DNA from: Hygrophila difformis
Taxonomy: Eukaryota; Streptophyta; Magnoliopsida; Lamiales; Acanthaceae
Length of the DNA: 64,000 nucleotides
NCBI GenBank assembly: GCA_030278955.1
Contig: JAOANR010000003.1
Coordinates: forward strand, 36,784,054-36,848,053
Direction of reading: 5' to 3'
In this document: piece after piece, positions 57,968 to 64,000 of the stretch
Layout: each line of letters opens with the position of its first letter
Numbering within the stretch: the stretch's first letter is position 1
Notes under the pieces: generated by a model
What the model saw: the letters and a program-made list of their open reading frames with translations, nothing else
Databases searched by the model: none
What the model was told of the DNA's origin: nothing
Translations under genes and position numbers: made by a program

Positions 57968-59056
57968 TCAGGGGTTCCCGAGTTGACCTCTTGCAACCTT
58001 CCTTGGTTGTTTCTGTTTTGTAGGCGGCGGGTTCTTGGGCTTCCCATTCAGAGATGCTTCTGTTTGAAAGCGACGGTCTCCTTTTAAATCATTTCGCAAC
58101 CTATTAGGGTCAATTCGGATGCCGCATTCTTTGATCCTATGCCCTGCGAGGCCACATCTAAAGCATTCTCCATTCCGTGGACATACCTGCATCCAATGCT
58201 TGCTGCCGCACCTCGGGCAGGTTGCGGGCATAGGGAGCTGGTCATCCTTTCTCAGATTAGGGTCATCGAAGTTGCGGCGCTGGTTTGGGTTTCCTCTATC
58301 CAAGTTTCTCTCGAGGCGCCCCTTCTTGCGTATCGTAGAGGTTTGCCTGACATGCCCCTTGCTACGTTCGGGTTGCCGAACTCGCTCAACCGTCATTGCC
58401 CGATCGTATAGCTTTTGTAGGTTACAGAATTGTTTCCCCCCTAACCCTTCTCGAATCTCTCGATTTAATCCGAGTTCGAATTTTTGGGCCTGGGAATGAG
58501 CAGTGTCTACTAACCCTGGAGCGAAGCGAAGGAGTTCATTGAACTTCTCGTAGTACTCATGGACAGAGAAATTGCCTTGTGTTAAGTTGACGAACTCCTC
58601 GTACCTAGCGTTCTTCATACTAGTTGGGTAAAACCTCGCCAGCAGGCTTTCCTTAAACTCTGGCCAACCAATGTCTCGATTCTCATGGTTTCGCCACCAG
58701 GTGTTCGCCTGGCCTTCCAAGAAGAATGTAGCCACCTCCACTTTCCTTTCCTTGGGGCACCGTACTGCCTCCAACAGTTTGTCAAATTTCTCGATCCACC
58801 CTTCTAGCTTATCCGGGTCCCCTTGTCCGGTATAGCTCGGGGGGTTGATACTCATGTACAGCCTTGATGAAATCCGTGGGTGGTTCCCCTTGTATATCGT
58901 CTCTTGCCAGCTGTGCTCTACTGCGATACCAATAGCTAACGTTACTTGTTCTGATCGAGCTTGTCGTCCCTCTATAGCGTCTTGCCTATCCCCCATGGGA
59001 TCGGGTGCATATAGGGGGTCAGCCGGACGTTTTCCTGGGCGTCCTCGTGGTGGCAT
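57968..59056 (-). CDS. Gag of F, intact
   Basis: 362 codons from 59056 (MPPRGRPGKRPAD); an in-frame ATG five codons upstream is less likely because MPPRGRP resembles the MAPRGR start of the relatives. The capsid region (about 80-235, numbered from the upstream ATG) shows YTGQGDPDKLEGWIEKFDKL, then FFLEGQANTWWRNHENRD, LLARFYPTSMKNARYEEF, HEYYEKFNELLRFAPGL and KFELGLNREIREGL. Two knuckles follow: C285-PR-C-GSKHWMQV-C297 and C303-FR-C-GLAGHRIKE-C316, then a basic tail. It should form the particle and package RNA; enzymes must come from another element. No stops fit a recent insertion. Confidence 0.9.
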   Translation of the reverse strand: MPPRGRPGKRPADPLYAPDPMGDRQDAIEGRQARSEQVTLAIGIAVEHSWQETIYKGNHPRISSRLYMSINPPSYTGQGDPDKLEGWIEKFDKLLEAVRCPKERKVEVATFFLEGQANTWWRNHENRDIGWPEFKESLLARFYPTSMKNARYEEFVNLTQGNFSVHEYYEKFNELLRFAPGLVDTAHSQAQKFELGLNREIREGLGGKQFCNLQKLYDRAMTVERVRQPERSKGHVRQTSTIRKKGRLERNLDRGNPNQRRNFDDPNLRKDDQLPMPATCPRCGSKHWMQVCPRNGECFRCGLAGHRIKECGIRIDPNRLRNDLKGDRRFQTEASLNGKPKNPPPTKQKQPRKVARGQLGNP

Positions 59057-61337
59057 CTGAAACATAATCATAGTCTTGAGAGAAATTCATTTGCTCTCGA
59101 TTTATCATTTATCGAAAATTTTAATTACCAAATGATTTGGTGGTTATGAAATTTTAAGGTTTTTCGGGTAGAAAATTTCATCGCCCTTCATAGAACCTTC
59201 ATCCTTAATAGTTCCTAGGTTTACTTGAAAACGGGGATAAGTAAAATTGTTGTTATAGGCTCTTGTATCCCTCCCGAGGAAAAACCGTTCAAGCAACATA
59301 TTTGGGAATTCTATCGAGGTAGATACGAAGTAATCCCAACTATTCGATCAAGTTTTAAGTAGCGAATCTTCTTGCAAGAGTTGATAGAGTTCTCTTAAGT
59401 ACATCTTAATCCATATTTTTCTCGGCTTCTCATTGTTGGTAAAATATTGGTCACAGGAAAGTTACTTATCCGCGTCAAAACACTTGGTAATTGTTCCTTG
59501 GTACTTGGTTCACAATTATTTACTGCAGTTTGAGCGTCCTTTACTTAAAAATTATTATGGTGAGCTCATCGGGTTCATCCTAAGATAGATAAATTTTAAA
59601 TATTTTGGGATTCCGACTCATCTTATTTTTAACCGGAAGTATCTCGTCTAGGGTTAACCATTAATCATCTTAACATGTGCACATCGTAATCTTCCAATTA
59701 CCTCCAAGTTCCCATCGCTTGGAATCTCCAAATGTTCATTAAATGTCTTTTATCGTTATCCGACCAAAGACATGTCCAATTTAGATAAGGCTACGAAAAA
59801 AGAAATATATCGCGTTATATAATAATAAATTAGGTTCAAATATTCGGCCTACGAACTTTATAGTAAGTACCCATCTTACTATACTTCCTTGTTAGATATT
59901 TTATTTACCAAGGATAACTATCTTAATGATAGGATTTTACGATTGTCTTGCTTTGTGGGTTTTCACCTAATTAATAGTAACTTTGCAACTAATGATTGTC
60001 TCCCATATTTATGGAATTTAAAAATTATTGGGTGTATTAATTCCTTGTCCTCGATTATGAACTTTATTCTTGACAATCCATGGTCTTCTCTAACATAGGA
60101 AGAAGATGAACGGAATATAGGTTCTCGTATCATTTCTAAGTGATAACTGCTTAAATAGCATAATTACGGCTCCTTTCGAGGGAGATAAAAATTATACAAA
60201 GTAATTTCGACAACTCCAATGCTTGTGAGAAATTTCTTGTCATAAGGCCAACAATCAGTCAAGCCTTAGGTAGTAGGTCCATTAGCAAAGATTAGGTTCC
60301 AAGTTTGTCGAGCTAAAGGAGTAGGATAAATGTTTGAGGTTATCCTTTAAGCTCATGGTTAAGGGTATTTTGTTTCATTGAGAACATTCCAAATAAATAT
60401 CCAACTTTCCTTGCCAAATAGACATATGAACTTAAGGGAAATTCGCAAATGTTTTATAAAACTCGTTGTGAGATTAAAATCCTTTGTGCCATTCCATGAC
60501 ACCCGCGTCTTATCTTTAAGACATATATAATTAGGAAATTTCTTAGTTGCAATCATTCGCACGATTATCGTGTTAACGCTTAAATCGGGCTTTTATTGTC
60601 TAAGGCAAAACCTTATTTGACTAAGGCAAGACTTCGCCTTAAGGCATAAAATAATTTGTGATACGACGATTTCTTATATAGATCGAGGAAGGGTCATAGA
60701 CCATTTCAATACCCTGTTACCACTTGGCAGGTACAACTCTGGGGTAACGTTCCCATACCTTTCCGATGGTAAAAATAAAAGTAATTGTGAATATCGTCAC
60801 TTATTGTAGGCATAATCTTACGTAATGAGGCAACTGAACTGAAAAGCCAAGGAGCTAGTGCAATACTAGTAGGTCATTCAAGACATGTCTAGGGGTAGGT
60901 ACTAAGGCAATACTTAACAAAATAATCATAAGATAATCGGAGAGAGGCTTTAGCTCGGGGTCCGATACCTTGGGAAATCCTTGTAAAGAATTATATAATA
61001 ATCCAAAATTCTGCTCGTGCCTATATGCATATGTGTGTGTGTCCCCATCCCAAAATTTAACTTTAAAAATACTTGGCATAGTCTTTTCAAAATAGTTCGT
61101 GCAAAAATTTCAATAATTTAAATGCACTACTTCTTAGAGCAAAAATGGCTCTTCAAAAATATTTCTCGTGCAAAAATTGCAGTAATTTATATGCACTAAT
61201 CCGAATGCTTTCAAATACTTTTCGTGTAAAATTTTAATAATTTAAATACACGACTTGCATAGCCACCCGGCTTTGAAAAATAAATTTTTGGTGCATGAAT
61301 TTTAAAAATTACATATGCACAATCCCAAGAGCAAAAT
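59057..61337 (-). other. Element F leader (2.3 kb)
   Basis: Unusually long untranslated region between PBS and gag. Frames are short and unrelated to the D upstream ORF. Near the PBS (61080-61330) are four degenerate repeats of a motif like TTCGTGCAAAAATTTCAATA ending in ATGCAC. Nothing else recognised. Confidence 0.55.
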
Positions 61338-61349
61338 GCTCTGATACCA
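61338..61349 (-). promoter_or_regulatory. Primer binding site, element F
   Basis: GCTCTGATACCA on the plus strand, exact Met-tRNA complement on the element strand, 3 nt from the LTR. Confidence 0.93.
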
Positions 61350-61352
61350 AAC

Positions 61353-64000
61353 TGTAACACCCCCATTTTCTTTAATGAAACAGCGGAAGCAAAGAACGGG
61401 AAAAGGGGCGGGGTGCTACCGCCACACATTCCGGATTGCCCGAAATACGCTAAGGCTAGAATAAATATTGCAGCTGAATGTATATGCTAACCACGTTCCG
61501 GACAAGCTAGCATATAATTCGCAAAGAAGCTTATAATACTGTGAAAAGTATAAAATAAGCTTAATAAAAATGTTTGGTATAGCGTAACCAAACGGAGGAA
61601 CGCATTCCTCAAGGAGCTCAACGATAGAAGTGGAATGAATCCATGGAAGTTTTTATTTTAAAAGAGGTTGTACCTCGCATTTGAAAAATATTGTAAAAAG
61701 GGTTGTCTAACTCGCATTACAAAATTTAACACTGTTAAACGCAAAATGCATTGTTTAAACAGTAGGGCACAAGGTTGCACAAACGGGATAAAACCCAAAT
61801 ACTTGTTAATACTTCATAAATAATTTTCTATGCCAAGTAATATATTATTATCACAAAGGGGGTTTTTAAAATATACATTTTTACGTGAATAATACCCCAA
61901 ACTGTGCCCGTGCAAAAGATGCCTTGTAGATCCTAAAACCTGAAAGGAAATGGTAAAAAGTGTAGAGTCAGCGAAAACAATCGCTGAGTAAGTAGACCTT
62001 TACTCCCGGAGGAGGTCGGGTTGCAGAAATAATTTAAAAGGAACAGTTATGGTAATGGTATGCTAAAACGAGAATTAATTTAAGCACAGACAAAATCCAT
62101 ATAAATCTAATCCCGGGAGAAGAAAAATATGACACTATGCGTTACCAAGAAATAAATTTCTCAGCCAACATGATGTGCAGGTTCCCTGTTGTAGGGCCCA
62201 GTTCTCACATACATTCAAGGGATTGTGGTGGAGGTAAGAAATTCCCTCAGACCACGCGGAATCCAACCATGGCGTCGCGCTAGTTTTCAACGGTCCCCGA
62301 ATGGCATGCGACGCACGCAAACGGCGGAGGTGGCGTTGAGCCGACCCAGTAGCGTAGACCCACCCCGTAACAATGAGCTCCAAACATCCATATTATTTAT
62401 TGCAGAAATTAAATAAGCACAGTAAAATGGCATACCAATAATCCAAAAGCAGTAGGGAGCTATAAGCATAGATTTAAAAAGTAATAAAAATGGTTTTCTT
62501 GAAATTTATGCTTAAGCTAAATAATTTGGGTTTGCTCCAAAGAGTAAAAATCTACTTACTGTCACCGAAGATGGAATGGGCACGACACACGCGTAGGCTA
62601 CGAGCAGATGTTCTTGACAGCTATTGACTAGCCAAAAATCCTAATATTAATTTAAAATGCTATAATAGTATTTTAATACAAACAATAACTAAATATTTCC
62701 AATTTCAAAAATTCTTACCAGACCACTTCACCGCTTCTACGGACTATGTTATAATTATTTTAACCGAGCTTCTGAAACCTCCGTATGAAATAATAGTAAA
62801 ATGGGAAGAGAAACAGAAAAGAAGATGGAGCAGCAGCAACTCGAAGACAGAACAAGAAAAGAACAAAAGAGAGAAAGCAGAAAAGAAAAACTGGGGGAGT
62901 AGCAGAAAAGAATGCAGAATAGGAAACTAGTGTGGTGAGAAATTTTTTTGTGAACAGCAATAATGAAAATAAGGGCTAGATTTTATAAAGGATGTAGGTG
63001 AATCCATTTGTCCGGTTCTTATCGCTACTCCTTTAATTCATGTAATTGCCCACCAAGCACCCATGTATTTCCATCAATCTGCTCAATGGTCACTTCTCCC
63101 TTTGCCCTCAAGACCGATCCTTGCCTCCTCCTTTCCCCTTCATTTCCTTTCTTCTTTTCCTTCAATACCCGCCCCCACCCCCTCAATCAATTCTTCTTGC
63201 AGAATTCTTGCTCTCTCCTCAAGAGAACTCCAACAATACATATTGGTTAAAAGAGAGTCGAGGTAAAAAGCTTATCCCTTCTTATTCTTTCTCTCGGTTT
63301 GGTGTTTGAAAAAAACAAATGGATGGTGACAAATGGTGGGGCGGCAGTGGCGCTAGGGGAGCGTTGGGGGCGGCGATGGGATGATTTGGGAATGGCATTG
63401 GGGTGGCGACGGCACCGGCGATTCTGGCGGCGACGGCGGCAGTGTCCTCGTCGGCCTCCCCCTTCCTCTCCCTCTCTCTTTTCCCTCTTTCCTTTGGTTG
63501 TTTGATTTTGATTGGAAGTGGTGGTTGTTCGGTCATAGGGGGTTGGAAAGAGGATGGAGTAAGTGGTGGCTCGGCTGTGGTGGTGGTCGGAGACGCGATG
63601 ATGGCCGGAGGCGACGGCAGGAACAGAGGAGGTCGGCGGAGGCGGTGGTGGTGCGGGTTGTAGATCGGAAGATGGTGGTGGTGGTCTGTGTGCGGTGGTG
63701 GTGGCCGGCGGCATCGGCCGGAGTTCCGCCGGAGTTTGGCCGGCGGCGAGGGCGGCGCTGGAGGCAGCTGGGCAAAAATCTAGGGTTAGAGTTTAGTTTG
63801 TGTTTGGGCTTAGGGTTTGTTTTGGGCCTAATTGCTTTGGGCTCAAATTATTTGTTTAATTAATTAGGACCCAGCCCAATCTTTTAAACATGGACCTCAA
63901 TCTTAATTATGGACTTAATTGACTAATTAATCTACGTTGTGGACTTAATAATTTAATTATCCGGTATAGTTAGTCGAATAAGTTGAGACTCTATATTCTT
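61353..64000 (-). repeat. Element F 5' LTR, cut by the window end
   Basis: Repeats 53537-56185 with an offset of 7816, then 7815 after a one-base deletion in the G run near 63339. Differences seen: G/A near 61438, C/T near 63759, G/A near 63789. Confidence 0.93.

Larger units (their letters stand above)
53537..64000 (-). mobile_element. Element F: very young Gag-only Ty3/gypsy element
   Basis: Left LTR 53537-57362 (3' LTR), interior 57363-61352, right LTR from 61353 to beyond the window (5' LTR). PBS and polypurine tract positions give the minus strand. The interior is 4 kb with one intact gag and no RT or integrase, so it is non-autonomous. In the 2.65 kb of LTR that can be compared I noticed only three substitutions and one single-base indel. 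Confidence 0.9.

Overview
This is plant nuclear DNA that I read as intergenic heterochromatin: every long coding signal belongs to a transposable element and I found no intact host gene. Plant origin rests on Ty3/gypsy elements primed by initiator Met-tRNA (TGGTATCAGAGC), a Tekay/Del-type integrase with a C-terminal chromodomain, a Ptta/En/Spm (CACTA) transposase with a TTCTTGTAGT-type terminus, a Helitron with the CTAG end, an L1-type LINE with DUF4283, and internal TTTAGGG repeats. The style suggests a eudicot; I cannot name the species.

Layout. 1-1718: right end of a CACTA transposon (transposase exons, subterminal repeats, terminus). 1719-2071: LINE ORF1 fragment (DUF4283). 2072-13319: minus-strand Ty3/gypsy array A, LTR-internal-LTR-internal-LTR, each internal region carrying only a broken gag. 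13320-29095: plus-strand gag-less and pol-less element G, inserted in the third A LTR; its 3' LTR is split by a 6.8 kb Helitron (21223-28011) carrying exon-like fragments, one with a GARP/MYB-like DNA-binding signature. 29096-30754 and 38353-38893: LINE endonuclease tail and reverse transcriptase, split by plus-strand element C (30755-38352), which keeps two LTRs, a PBS and one open Gag-like ORF without capsid. 38894-49561: minus-strand element D, the only one with gag, protease, RT, RNase H, integrase and chromodomain, all now broken by stops, frameshifts and a duplication. 49562-53536: plus-strand element E inside the 5' LTR of D. 53537-64000: minus-strand element F inside the gag of E, with an intact gag but no pol; its second LTR runs off the window.

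The simplest history is one old LINE invaded repeatedly: A into ORF1, G into A, the Helitron into G, a deletion that fused G to the LINE ORF2 region, C and D into ORF2, E into D, and F (almost identical LTRs) into E. A, C, D and E are related: they share LTR ends, an LTR sequence block and 3' hairpins. D has the gene content expected of an autonomous helper; A, C and F look like dependants supplying only Gag or a Gag derivative.

Most worth following: (i) a doubled 3'-end module (20-nt hairpin, purine tract, TGTAA) in A, C and D; (ii) a hairpin beside the polypurine tract whose stem covaries between families; (iii) a capsid-less Gag with duplicated zinc-knuckle modules in C; (iv) an extra coiled-coil-like ORF upstream of gag in D.
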